NCBI GenBank assembly: GCA_036821825.1
Contig: DAISIV010000033.1
Coordinates: forward strand, 1-36,990
From: CAITZA01 sp937915285
GTDB taxonomy: Bacteria > Desulfobacterota > Desulfomonilia > Desulfomonilales > Desulfomonilaceae
Length of the DNA: 36,990 nucleotides
Direction of reading: 5' to 3'
Both the position numbers and the translations under genes were made by a program. The notes under the pieces are model-generated. The model had not been told where the DNA came from. It made no database searches and saw only the letters and a program-made list of their open reading frames with translations. Of this stretch, positions 1 to 7,720 are shown piece after piece; position 1 is the stretch's first letter; every line of letters starts with the position of its first letter.

Positions 1-1
1 A

Positions 2-169
2 TACTTTCCGGAGTACGTGAACCGTAAAATCATCGGCTCGGTGGCTTCAGTCAGAGTGGACGAGAGCGTTGTCAATTTTGCGACAAGCAAAGGAATCCTG
101 GCCCTTGCTGTAGGGGATGCGCTTATGGACATACAGAATCCGGCGGGTTTCAGGCCGGCAGAGTGGTAG
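2..169 (+). CDS. PD-(D/E)XK nuclease-like protein, C-terminal fragment (cut by window edge)
   Basis: An open frame enters from the left edge and stops at a TAG, giving 55 residues that begin YFPEYVNRK and end FRPAEW. By hand alignment 35 of the 55 residues match the C-terminus of the complete minus-strand gene at 336-1067, including the YFPE, SVVN, KGIL, LAVGD and LMDI blocks. It is therefore the tail of a paralogue whose N-terminal coiled coil and catalytic motifs lie outside the window. The family (coiled coil plus PD-(D/E)XK-like fold, often annotated next to DUF3782) has no firmly established function. The two genes are tail to tail, with 166 bp between their stop codons. Confidence 0.75.
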   Translation, partial: YFPEYVNRKIIGSVASVRVDESVVNFATSKGILALAVGDALMDIQNPAGFRPAEW

Positions 170-335
170 GCGTTCCCTCCCTGCTTGAGAGTGGGCGATT
201 TCATAGCCAATGATACGGCGCAGCTATACAGTGATTTCCAAAAATCATCTGGATCTATTTTAAACCTTCTCAGTAGGGCCTGAAAAACTCCGGCGCATAG
301 GCTAGCGCAACTGGAGAGGTCCCAAGCGCAATACG

Positions 336-1067
336 TCACGGTCCCCAAACGGCCGGTTTGAATCCTATGCGATTCTTTATATCCATCAATTCATCTCCGA
401 CGGCTAGGGTGAGTATGCCCTTTTCGGAGGCATAATTTACGACGCTGATGTCTACAGAAAGAGAGGCTAATGCTCCGACGAGCTTCCTGTCCCTGAACTC
501 GGGAAAATAATCCTGTATCTCACCAATAGTATCTATGAGGCGGTCAACGTCATCCGGTTTAAGTGAACTTTTTGTCTCGTTAACCAGCACATAGTCCAGG
601 CATTCTGCTATAACATCGAATTCGCGGACCCGGCTCCTGTGACCTTTGTAAGTCCTTTTGACTCTTACATAGTCGACGCAGGGTATTTTGTCCTCAATTC
701 CGAGGGCTTCCTTCATGATCCTGCAGATACTTGGGGCAACCAGGTCTTCCGCCATTCGTCCCTGTTTGTTGGCAATGCGGCCAATTTCCAGGTTGTGTTG
801 TCGTCTCTCCTCCTTCATTTCCTCGAATTCCCTGTCTTTTTTCTCTCTCCAAAGCCTCGAGTCTTCTTTATACTCCTTCATCTCGTCTTTAAATTCTTTC
901 ATTTCCTTTTGAAATTTGGCGAATTCGCGGTCGGACTTCTCCTGCATTTCCCTGATTTCGCGTGAATTCTCGGCTATCTGCCGGGATGTTTCCGCGACGA
1001 TTTCCTTGAGATCGGCCATGCTAATTTCGAGAGAAGTGATTCGTGGTTCCATGAAAGGATTACTCAT
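336..1067 (-). CDS. coiled-coil protein with PD-(D/E)XK nuclease-like domain
   Basis: The protein has 243 residues. Residues about 10-105 are highly charged and heptad-like (many K/E/R, with EFKDEMKEYKED-type repeats), predicting a long coiled coil. Residues about 106-243 resemble the PD-(D/E)XK fold: D151 in REFDVIA followed by E164-T-K166 in VNETKSS matches the D...ExK metal-binding pattern. Proteins of this build are widespread in bacteria and archaea, scattered in distribution, and not characterised. The ATG at 1067 is chosen because it follows a G-rich Shine-Dalgarno and lies about 40 nt downstream of a perfect sigma70 promoter; the frame stays open further upstream, but that would run over the promoter and into the divergent ATPase gene. 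A paralogue fragment ends at 169. Nuclease activity is inference from the motif only. Confidence 0.75.
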   Translation of the reverse strand: MSNPFMEPRITSLEISMADLKEIVAETSRQIAENSREIREMQEKSDREFAKFQKEMKEFKDEMKEYKEDSRLWREKKDREFEEMKEERRQHNLEIGRIANKQGRMAEDLVAPSICRIMKEALGIEDKIPCVDYVRVKRTYKGHRSRVREFDVIAECLDYVLVNETKSSLKPDDVDRLIDTIGEIQDYFPEFRDRKLVGALASLSVDISVVNYASEKGILTLAVGDELMDIKNRIGFKPAVWGP

Positions 1068-1116
1068 AATGGAAGGCCCCCCTTGGTCTATCCCGTCAGA
1101 CCCAGTCACATCTGCA

Positions 1117-1145
1117 ATTATACTATCTGTTAGTTGGGGTGTCAA
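1117..1145 (-). promoter_or_regulatory. perfect consensus sigma70 promoter for the nuclease-like gene
   Basis: On the minus strand, TTGACA (1140-1145) is separated by exactly 17 bp from TATAAT (1117-1122). Both hexamers and the spacer match the housekeeping consensus without mismatch. Transcription would start near 1110, giving a leader of roughly 43 nt before the ATG at 1067. The next minus-strand coding region is the nuclease-like gene, so strong constitutive expression is expected unless a repressor acts here. Confidence 0.8.
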
Positions 1146-1205
1146 ATGCGTCGTATCTTGGTGTATCCGCCCGCAAATCACTGGTAGCCTTCCCCAGACA
1201 TGGAT

Positions 1206-1234
1206 TTGTGGTAAACTGTTAAGGAAATTATGGT
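1206..1234 (+). promoter_or_regulatory. possible weak promoter for the P-type ATPase
   Basis: TTGTGG (1206-1211), a 17-bp spacer and TATGGT (1229-1234) lie about 50 bp before the ATPase start. Only seven of twelve consensus positions match, so this is a candidate only. It lies in the 218-bp divergent spacer shared with the nuclease-like gene. Confidence 0.3.
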
Positions 1235-1285
1235 TGGGGCACTTTTGATTGAGCAGGACCCATAAATAATCAGGGAGGAGACAAG

Positions 1286-3979
1286 ATGGAATGGTATAGG
1301 CAAGACATTGGGGAAGTTTTTGACAAGCTAGGGACATCCGGGGAAGGGTTGACCAAGGAGGAGGCTCAGGCAAGGCTCGCTGTCCATGGGCCAAACCGGC
1401 TTCCGGATGAAGCGGAAATGTCGAGGCTCAAGATCTTTCTCCACCAGTTTGCCAGCCCCCTGATATACATGTTGATCGTAGCAGGCGTAGTGACTGCGCT
1501 GTTACAGGAATTCAAGGATACGACAATCATATTCGGGATAATCATTCTCAACGCAATCATCGGTTACTTTCAGGAATTCAAGGCTGAAGAGAGTGTCAGG
1601 GCGCTGAAAAAAATCATGGTGGATCGAGCCAGGGTGATCCGTGATGGCCAGGAGACCGATATTGACAGCGAGACCCTTGTACCTGGGGACGTGGTTCTCC
1701 TGGAATCGGGCAATCGTGTCCCCGCGGACCTTCGATTGATAAGGACGGTTGAATTCAGGACGGATGAATCGATCCTGACCGGCGAGTCCCTTCCGGTTGA
1801 AAAGATATCCGAGACCATAGACAAGGAAAAACTCGGACCTGGAGATCAGAAAAACGTGTCTTTTATGGGAACGGTGGTGGTCAAAGGCCGGGCCAGGGGA
1901 ATAGTCGTTGAAACCGGTTCAAGCACGATTCTAGGTTCAATCGCAAAGCGAGTTCAGGAGATTGGTGTAACCAGGGCCCCGCTACAGGTTAGATTTGACA
2001 GGTTTGCCAATATTATTGGCGTGATGGTTTTAAGCGCTTCTTTGGCCCTGCTTGTCCTTGGTCTGTGGATGGGTGAGAGCCTCAAGGACATGTTCATGAC
2101 CGCAGTGGCAGTGGCGGTGGCGGCAATACCGGAAGGTTTGCCGGTTGTGGTGACGATAGCGCTGGCGATAAGTGTTTCCAGAATGGCATCCAAGAACGCC
2201 ATCATCAGAAAGCTGTCCGCAGTTGAAACACTCGGTAGCACAACTGTTATCTGCTCTGACAAAACAGGAACTCTGACAAAGAACGAGATGACGGTAAAGC
2301 TGATATACGATGGGACTCACGTATTTGAAGTCACCGGCACTGGCTATGATCCGGCAGGGGAGATACTGGCCAAGTGGCGTCAAATGAATCCATCTGAACT
2401 GGAAAGCGTCCGGACAGTGCTACGAATAGGGATGCTATGTAACGAATCGTCGTTGAGACAAAACGACGACACTTTCACGGTTCAGGGAGACCCAACAGAG
2501 GGAGCGCTCATCGTGGCCGCCATGAAAGCTGGGCTGGATTCCGTTCAGGAGGCAAATGGATATCCTGAGCTTTCCATAATCCCGTTCGAATCCGATCGAG
2601 GCTATATGGCTACCCTGCATGAGCATGATGGTAAAAAATTTATTTTTGTGAAAGGCGCCCCGGAAAAAGTCGTTTCCATGTGTACGGTCTGTATGGCTGA
2701 TGAGGGTGAGAGGATGAAGGCCATAACAGAAGTGGCCGAAAATTTCGCCAAAGACGGGTTGCGTGTTCTTGCCATGGCCTACAAGGAAGCTCCAAGTGAC
2801 TTGCAGGAACTCAATCACTCGGATATCGAATCAGGCCTTATAGTCGCCGGCCTTCAGGGAATGATTGATCCACCCAGAACCGAGGCCATCGAGGCCATTG
2901 AAAACTGCCGCAAGGCCGGTGTTCGTGTGGCGATGATCACCGGGGATCATGCTACCACGGCGCTCGCCATCGCCAAGACCCTGGGTATTGCCCGCAAGGG
3001 ATCCGCCGTTTTGACCGGACAGGACCTTGAAAGCATGTCAGACGCTGAACTATTCCAGAAAGTCAGGGATGTGTCGGTCTACGCGAGAGTAGCGCCTGAG
3101 CACAAACTAAGAATAACGCGACAGTTGATAAGACATGGTGAGATAGTAGCGGTCACAGGAGACGGGGTAAATGACGCTCCAGCCTTGAAGGCGGCCCATA
3201 TTGGTGTGGCCATGGGAAAGACGGGCACTGACGTCGCAAAGGAAGCTTCCGACATGGTTGTGGCCGATGACAACTTTGCCAGCATCTTTGCAGCAGTAAA
3301 GGAAGGCCGAATAGTATTTGACAACATCAGGAAGGTGACTTTTTTTCTTATTCCCACAGGTGTGGCGGCTATATTGTCAATAATGGGAACAGTGGTGATG
3401 GGACTGCCCATCCCGTATGTGCCGGCTCAATTGCTGTGGATCAACCTTGTTACAAACGCCTTACAGGACGTGGCTCTGGCCTTCGAGCCGGGCGAGAAAA
3501 ATGTTGTAGATCGACCGCCACGAGACCCGAAGGAAGGGATAATGTCTTCGACGCTCATTCAGCGAACAGTGATCGTGGGGATAGTTATAGCCGCAGGTGT
3601 GATTTACAATTTCTCAAACGCCCTGAATCAGGGGGAATCCCTCGAAAAGGCAAGAACCGTTGCAGTGACGACCATGGTATTCTTCCAGTTCTTCCAGGCA
3701 TGGAACAGCAGGTCCGAATTCCAGTCAATTTTCTCTCTCGGCTTCACCGGAAACCCCTTTCTGCTGTTTGCCCTGGTCGCCGCAACCCTGGCGCAGCTTG
3801 CCCTGATCTATGTTCCCGCTCTCCAGTGGTTCTTTAGAACAGAGCCTTTCTTCCTGGAGGACTGGATTCCGATAATAGCAGTGTCGGTGACCGTAATCCT
3901 GGTAGTCGAAATAGACAAGTGGATACGCAGTAAATGGGACTCCATGGTGTCATCCCGGAGAACTCCGGGCAGGTCTTAA
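1286..3979 (+). CDS. P2-type cation-transporting ATPase
   Basis: The 897-residue protein contains every hallmark of a P-type ATPase: an N-terminal cation-ATPase domain (about 5-70), the dephosphorylation loop TGES (165-168), PEGLP in membrane helix 4 (282-286), the phosphorylated aspartate D325 in DKTGTLT, and the hinge GDGVNDAP (625-632). About ten membrane helices are visible, the last group in the C-terminal quarter. It sits in the P2 (SERCA/PMR1/Na,K-ATPase-like) branch and would use ATP to export a cation across the inner membrane. The helix 5 and 6 ligand positions differ from SERCA: the N-x-x-E site reads T-G-V-A, and NLVTD reads NLVTN. Calcium specificity is therefore not supported. 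The start has a strong GGGAGGAG Shine-Dalgarno. It appears monocistronic and converges on the acyl-CoA dehydrogenase. Confidence 0.93.
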   Translation: MEWYRQDIGEVFDKLGTSGEGLTKEEAQARLAVHGPNRLPDEAEMSRLKIFLHQFASPLIYMLIVAGVVTALLQEFKDTTIIFGIIILNAIIGYFQEFKAEESVRALKKIMVDRARVIRDGQETDIDSETLVPGDVVLLESGNRVPADLRLIRTVEFRTDESILTGESLPVEKISETIDKEKLGPGDQKNVSFMGTVVVKGRARGIVVETGSSTILGSIAKRVQEIGVTRAPLQVRFDRFANIIGVMVLSASLALLVLGLWMGESLKDMFMTAVAVAVAAIPEGLPVVVTIALAISVSRMASKNAIIRKLSAVETLGSTTVICSDKTGTLTKNEMTVKLIYDGTHVFEVTGTGYDPAGEILAKWRQMNPSELESVRTVLRIGMLCNESSLRQNDDTFTVQGDPTEGALIVAAMKAGLDSVQEANGYPELSIIPFESDRGYMATLHEHDGKKFIFVKGAPEKVVSMCTVCMADEGERMKAITEVAENFAKDGLRVLAMAYKEAPSDLQELNHSDIESGLIVAGLQGMIDPPRTEAIEAIENCRKAGVRVAMITGDHATTALAIAKTLGIARKGSAVLTGQDLESMSDAELFQKVRDVSVYARVAPEHKLRITRQLIRHGEIVAVTGDGVNDAPALKAAHIGVAMGKTGTDVAKEASDMVVADDNFASIFAAVKEGRIVFDNIRKVTFFLIPTGVAAILSIMGTVVMGLPIPYVPAQLLWINLVTNALQDVALAFEPGEKNVVDRPPRDPKEGIMSSTLIQRTVIVGIVIAAGVIYNFSNALNQGESLEKARTVAVTTMVFFQFFQAWNSRSEFQSIFSLGFTGNPFLLFALVAATLAQLALIYVPALQWFFRTEPFFLEDWIPIIAVSVTVILVVEIDKWIRSKWDSMVSSRRTPGRS

Positions 3980-3989
3980 GGAAGTTGGA

Positions 3990-4054
3990 CGGCCCCTGAT
4001 TTTACCGTTTTGCCATGATTCGAATTCATCGGCTATGCGCAGACTCAGGGGCCG
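3990..4054. terminator. long-loop inverted repeat between convergent genes
   Basis: A 10-bp perfect inverted repeat, CGGCCCCTGA (3990-3999) and TCAGGGGCCG (4045-4054), brackets 45 nt between the ends of the ATPase and acyl-CoA dehydrogenase genes. Its GC-rich arms and position suit a bidirectional transcription end. There is no clear U-tract on either side and the loop is long, so it may work only as a weak or factor-assisted terminator. Confidence 0.4.
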
Positions 4055-4064
4055 GATTGTTTGA

Positions 4065-5783
4065 TCAGTCCGTCATCTTGTATGCGCCCTTCTGCGCAAA
4101 TACGTGATCCTGCCAAATAGCTGCAAATCTCTCCGGGTTGGGCTCAGGTCGATGTATCATCTTCAGACATATTTCCATCTGTTTAGGGGTTGCCCCTGGT
4201 TTGGAATAAAGCTGAAGCGCAAATTTGGAGAAATCTCGAACCATTATGTCGAATATCTGGTCAAGAAGCGCATCGGAGATGTCCTGGGGATTCAGGTTTC
4301 GGTATTCTATGACCAGTTGCCCGTAGGCTACCAGGGTAAAAAGTTCTCCTATTGTCAAAAGGAAGTCTATGTCCTTGGCCTGGGACTCGGCGGAGGCCAC
4401 GTCACTCGCTGACGCAATGAGGAATTCCTTGAAAACGTCTATCTGTTTCCTGAAGAGGTTAACATTGGGCAAATCGGCAGTGTTGTAGGCCAGATTGTAA
4501 TCATGAAACCTGATTTTCCCAAGTCCCTTGGTTGGCCCCTGGTTGAACAGGAAATCATCATTTTGAGTGGCCTTCTGGCATGGAATCTCGGGAAATTGCT
4601 CCGGCATGAAGAAATAGTTACGCATGAATTTAATTATCAAGGCCATGTTGACGTGGACGGTTCCCTCGAGTTTGGGTAAGGCCCTGATGTCTCGAGTAGC
4701 CATCTCGAAATAGGTGTCCCTCTCAAAACCCTTCGCCGCTATTACATCCCACAGCAGGTTGATTACTTCTTCACCCTGGGTTGTAACCTTCATTTTCACC
4801 ATGGGATTGTAAAGTAGGTATCGCCTATCCTCTGGCGAGGCTGATCTCATGTAGTCTGAGGCTCGTAAAGCAAAGGCCTTCATTGTGACCAGACGGCAAT
4901 ACGCATCAGTTAGAAGCTGTTTTATATGGGGAAAATCCGTGACGTGCTTTCCGTAGAGCACACGGTTGGCGGCATGGTCAATGGCTTCGTAAAATGCGTG
5001 TGTACAAATGCCGATTGACGCCCACCCAAGATTGAATTTGCCGACATTGACGGTATTTAGGGCAGAATCCCAGGCGTCCTGACCCACCGACAGGATGTCT
5101 GAATCTGAAATAGGGTAATCATTCAATGCATATTCAGCGACGTAGGACTGTACATTGACTAGATTTCTCACACACTCATATTTACCGTGAGTCGATCCTA
5201 CGACAAAGAATACAAATTCACCTGAATCTGACATTTTGCCCAAGGTAGACACCAGGGCGGCCTTGTTGGCATTACCTATGTAATACTTGCGTCCGTTGGC
5301 GAGATATTGACCATCACCCTTAGGAGTTAGAGACATCTCAGTCGAATAAATGTCTGCCCCATGTTCTTTCTCTGATAGTCCGAAGGCAAAAATCCCGCCT
5401 TCCTTGAGGAGTTCTGCCGTTTTTTTCTTTACCTCTTCGTTCTTGCTCATCCAGATGGGGCCTAGTCCCAGGATGGATACCTGCCAGGTGTACCAGTAAT
5501 GGAGCGCATAGAAAGCCAGTATTTCATTGAATTCACAGTTACGCCAGGTATCCCAACGGTAATTCGGGTCCCCGGCAGAATACGCTGAGGGGGTCAGAAG
5601 TTCTGCAAAGATTTTTTCTTTTTTTACAAAATCCAGAAAATCGGCGTACCAGACCCTTTCGTGATCGTCCTTTTTGAGTCGGCCTTTGCCTTTGGTTTCA
5701 AAGAAGTTTATGGTCTTTCGCATGATCTCCCGCGATTCATCATCGGGGCAATTGCTAACATGTTTCTTTGGATTGAGCAGCAT
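4065..5783 (-). CDS. acyl-CoA dehydrogenase family protein (long form)
   Basis: This is a 572-residue flavoprotein of the acyl-CoA dehydrogenase superfamily, which performs FAD-dependent alpha,beta-oxidation of acyl-CoA thioesters. The flavin/substrate segment AFGLSEKEHGADI (133-145) and a YEGT-like motif, KLEGTVHVN, with candidate catalytic base E373 are present. It is about 190 residues longer than the typical 380-residue enzymes, with extra sequence at both ends. The start at 5783 is preferred over an ATG 45 nt upstream because GAGGAG sits correctly before it, while the upstream ATG has no ribosome site. No electron-transfer flavoprotein or thiolase gene is adjacent, so the substrate is open. 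It stands alone and converges on the ATPase gene. Confidence 0.88.
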   Translation of the reverse strand: MLLNPKKHVSNCPDDESREIMRKTINFFETKGKGRLKKDDHERVWYADFLDFVKKEKIFAELLTPSAYSAGDPNYRWDTWRNCEFNEILAFYALHYWYTWQVSILGLGPIWMSKNEEVKKKTAELLKEGGIFAFGLSEKEHGADIYSTEMSLTPKGDGQYLANGRKYYIGNANKAALVSTLGKMSDSGEFVFFVVGSTHGKYECVRNLVNVQSYVAEYALNDYPISDSDILSVGQDAWDSALNTVNVGKFNLGWASIGICTHAFYEAIDHAANRVLYGKHVTDFPHIKQLLTDAYCRLVTMKAFALRASDYMRSASPEDRRYLLYNPMVKMKVTTQGEEVINLLWDVIAAKGFERDTYFEMATRDIRALPKLEGTVHVNMALIIKFMRNYFFMPEQFPEIPCQKATQNDDFLFNQGPTKGLGKIRFHDYNLAYNTADLPNVNLFRKQIDVFKEFLIASASDVASAESQAKDIDFLLTIGELFTLVAYGQLVIEYRNLNPQDISDALLDQIFDIMVRDFSKFALQLYSKPGATPKQMEICLKMIHRPEPNPERFAAIWQDHVFAQKGAYKMTD

Positions 5784-6444
5784 TATTAACTCCTCGGATT
5801 TCCGTTCCGGATGTATTTGTTGCGCCATAATAATAGCGTCTTACAGAAGAGCCTTGGTTAAGTGAGAACCAGCGTTAAGGGGTCAACACAATTCTTGATT
5901 TCCGTTGTTCCGGCAAAGTGACTTTAACCTTCCGGGCAATCTACGATAAATGACACATCAGGCCGTGTGAACAGACCAAAATTATTTACAGCTTCAGGTT
6001 ACTACACAAAATTGATCCAACACAATGAGTTTTGCAGGATTTCAATCAGTAGGCCCTGAAACTCAGGTCCTTGCCCAGAGCGCGTCTGATAGACGACGCT
6101 GCCCCCATCCACCTCCCACAATAGCCGCCCCTATCAGAATACCAAGCCTGCGACAGGCTATCTCAGCCGTCCTGAAAAGCCTTGCCAGCTTCAAGAAACG
6201 GGGCTGAAAATACAGTCCCCAATACAACTGCGGGGGTAGAAAAGACAATAGCATGACCAGCCAAATCCAATCCAGCAACTCTTCCAGCTAGCCAATCGAC
6301 CTCAGGCGAGTATTATTTAGTTTTAATCTTGTAAAATCAGTAGACTATATTCAATATATTATGTTATACTTTACTTAATAAAACTGAGACCAAGTAATGC
6401 AAGGATTTTTGTCTTGTAATCAAATATGAGTTGCGAGGTTTGAG
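5784..6444. other. 661-bp stretch without a supported gene
   Basis: No frame here combines a start, a ribosome site and conserved protein. On the minus strand between about 6050 and 6310 there is a hydrophobic, gene-like stretch broken by stops: one frame reads LAGHAIVFSTPAVVLGTVF before a stop, and a neighbouring frame continues LGILIGAAIVGGGWG. This could be a decayed coding remnant or chance. From about 6301 to 6420 the sequence turns AT-rich and carries the promoter of the next gene. Confidence 0.4.
6341..6370 (+). promoter_or_regulatory. extended -10 promoter for the outer-membrane protein gene
   Basis: TAGACT (6341-6346), an 18-bp spacer and TATACT (6365-6370), with a TG dinucleotide one base before the -10 box, form an extended -10 sigma70 promoter inside an AT-rich region. 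Transcription would begin near 6377, leaving a leader of about 68 nt to the ATG at 6445. Confidence 0.55.
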
Positions 6445-7533
6445 ATGAAGCGCATATTCCTGTTGTTTGTGGCGTTGGGAGTGTTGGTTGTATTCAATGG
6501 AGAGGTTTATTCTGAACAGCAGTTCCCTATGGATCCGCAGGCTGGATACGCTTTCAGGAAGAGGCCTTCTCTGCCGTCGGTATCGCGTGGGTTGCCATCG
6601 GGTGTCAGGATGCCGATGCCTCCAGTGACGAAATGTCTGCCACCGATGCCGGAGATGGGGCCTCCGCCGGCGCCGCTATTTTGCCCTCCGACACCGCTAC
6701 CGCAGCCCTGCGCTACAGCAGGAATTGAGCCGTCGGTTTATCTCGGATACCTTTACAAGGACAAGGGGGCCGGGTTCAAGCTGCAATTCAACAATGGGAG
6801 CGGCCAGGGGACTGGACTGACATCCACTCGGAATGACTTTGATTTGCAGGGGATCTGGCTGGAGTTTGCTCTTCCTATAACTGTTTCGAAGGAGTTGACG
6901 GCGACGCTTTCTGGCGCCCATCTATTTTCTTTGCAGCCCAGGTCAACACAGTCATACGCCTTGCCCGGGGCCTCTGCCGCTGCGAGGTGGTGGAATCCGG
7001 ATGTATTCTGGTGGGAGGTTGATGGTTCGGGAGCTTACCGGTTGAACAAGTATCTCAGTGTTGTTGCAGGATTCAGGTGGACATCACTTGGGGCTGATTT
7101 CGGGACACCTTACGATGAGCGCGGTTTTGTGACCCCCAATGCTGACACCGAGACTCTCAGGAGCAATTTCTACATTCCGTATTCTGGCATAATGCTGGAG
7201 AACAGGAATGACTGTCAGGGTGGGCTGAAGATTGCTGGTTACGGCAGTCCTGTTGTGCCTGCTGATTTTTCGCTTAGGGAAACGGCTTCTCTGACCGGTA
7301 CTACTATTACATTGAATCCTCAGATCAACATGGGAGCCGGATACTTTGTGGAAGGTTTCAGTGAATACTGGATGAAACGGGAGTCCCTGACATTTGGAGG
7401 GTTTGTAAAATTTACAGCGGTGCACTGTGAAAGAACGGTTGGATACCTTGCTGGAAACTACAACATTCCTATAGATGTTACCATCGACAGAAAGAACTGG
7501 ATTTTTGGTGGTAAAATCGGCTACGTATTCTGA
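6445..7533 (+). CDS. secreted outer-membrane beta-barrel protein with proline-rich N-terminus
   Basis: A 362-residue protein of unrecognised specific function. Residues 1-24 form a Sec signal peptide (MKRIFLLFVALGVLVVFNG, then VYS). Residues about 45-95 are extremely rich in proline, with several methionines and three cysteines (PMPPVTKCLPPMPEMGPPP, then LFCPPTPLPQPC). The remainder alternates hydrophobic and polar residues as in a porin-like barrel, with aromatic girdle residues, and ends in the typical final strand GGKIGYVF with a C-terminal phenylalanine, the signal read by BamA. A GAGG ribosome site precedes the ATG. The proline tract could be a periplasmic or cell-wall-spanning linker (inference). 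It is followed after 187 bp by a hybrid histidine kinase on the same strand; a functional link is not shown. Confidence 0.75.
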   Translation: MKRIFLLFVALGVLVVFNGEVYSEQQFPMDPQAGYAFRKRPSLPSVSRGLPSGVRMPMPPVTKCLPPMPEMGPPPAPLFCPPTPLPQPCATAGIEPSVYLGYLYKDKGAGFKLQFNNGSGQGTGLTSTRNDFDLQGIWLEFALPITVSKELTATLSGAHLFSLQPRSTQSYALPGASAAARWWNPDVFWWEVDGSGAYRLNKYLSVVAGFRWTSLGADFGTPYDERGFVTPNADTETLRSNFYIPYSGIMLENRNDCQGGLKIAGYGSPVVPADFSLRETASLTGTTITLNPQINMGAGYFVEGFSEYWMKRESLTFGGFVKFTAVHCERTVGYLAGNYNIPIDVTIDRKNWIFGGKIGYVF

Positions 7534-7611
7534 GAAGGCCGATTAGGACTTCATTCGATCTCAACAATCCCTCAATATTGTTCTCCGGGATCCGGAAACG
7601 CGCCTTTATGC

Positions 7612-7638
7612 CCTGAAACGGTGGGAAGCCGTTTCAGG
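7612..7638 (+). terminator. 10-bp stem-loop downstream of the outer-membrane protein gene
   Basis: CCTGAAACGG (7612-7621), a 7-nt loop and CCGTTTCAGG (7629-7638) form a perfect 10-bp hairpin. It lies 79 nt past the stop of the outer-membrane protein gene and 82 nt before the hybrid kinase. The sequence after it (TAAACATTTCC) is only weakly T-rich, so it may be an imperfect terminator or a leader structure of the kinase mRNA. Confidence 0.5.
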
Positions 7639-7720
7639 TAAACATTTCCAGGCGCCTTCGCAGTTTGCAGCAAGTCATTTCGTTCGATGCTTTTGAGCCA
7701 GGTTTTTATGGTGTCCTGCC

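Noticed and set aside
7640..7670. A possible sigma54 (-24/-12) promoter before the hybrid kinase
   Set aside because: GG and GC elements are present, but their spacing is about 14 rather than 10 bases.
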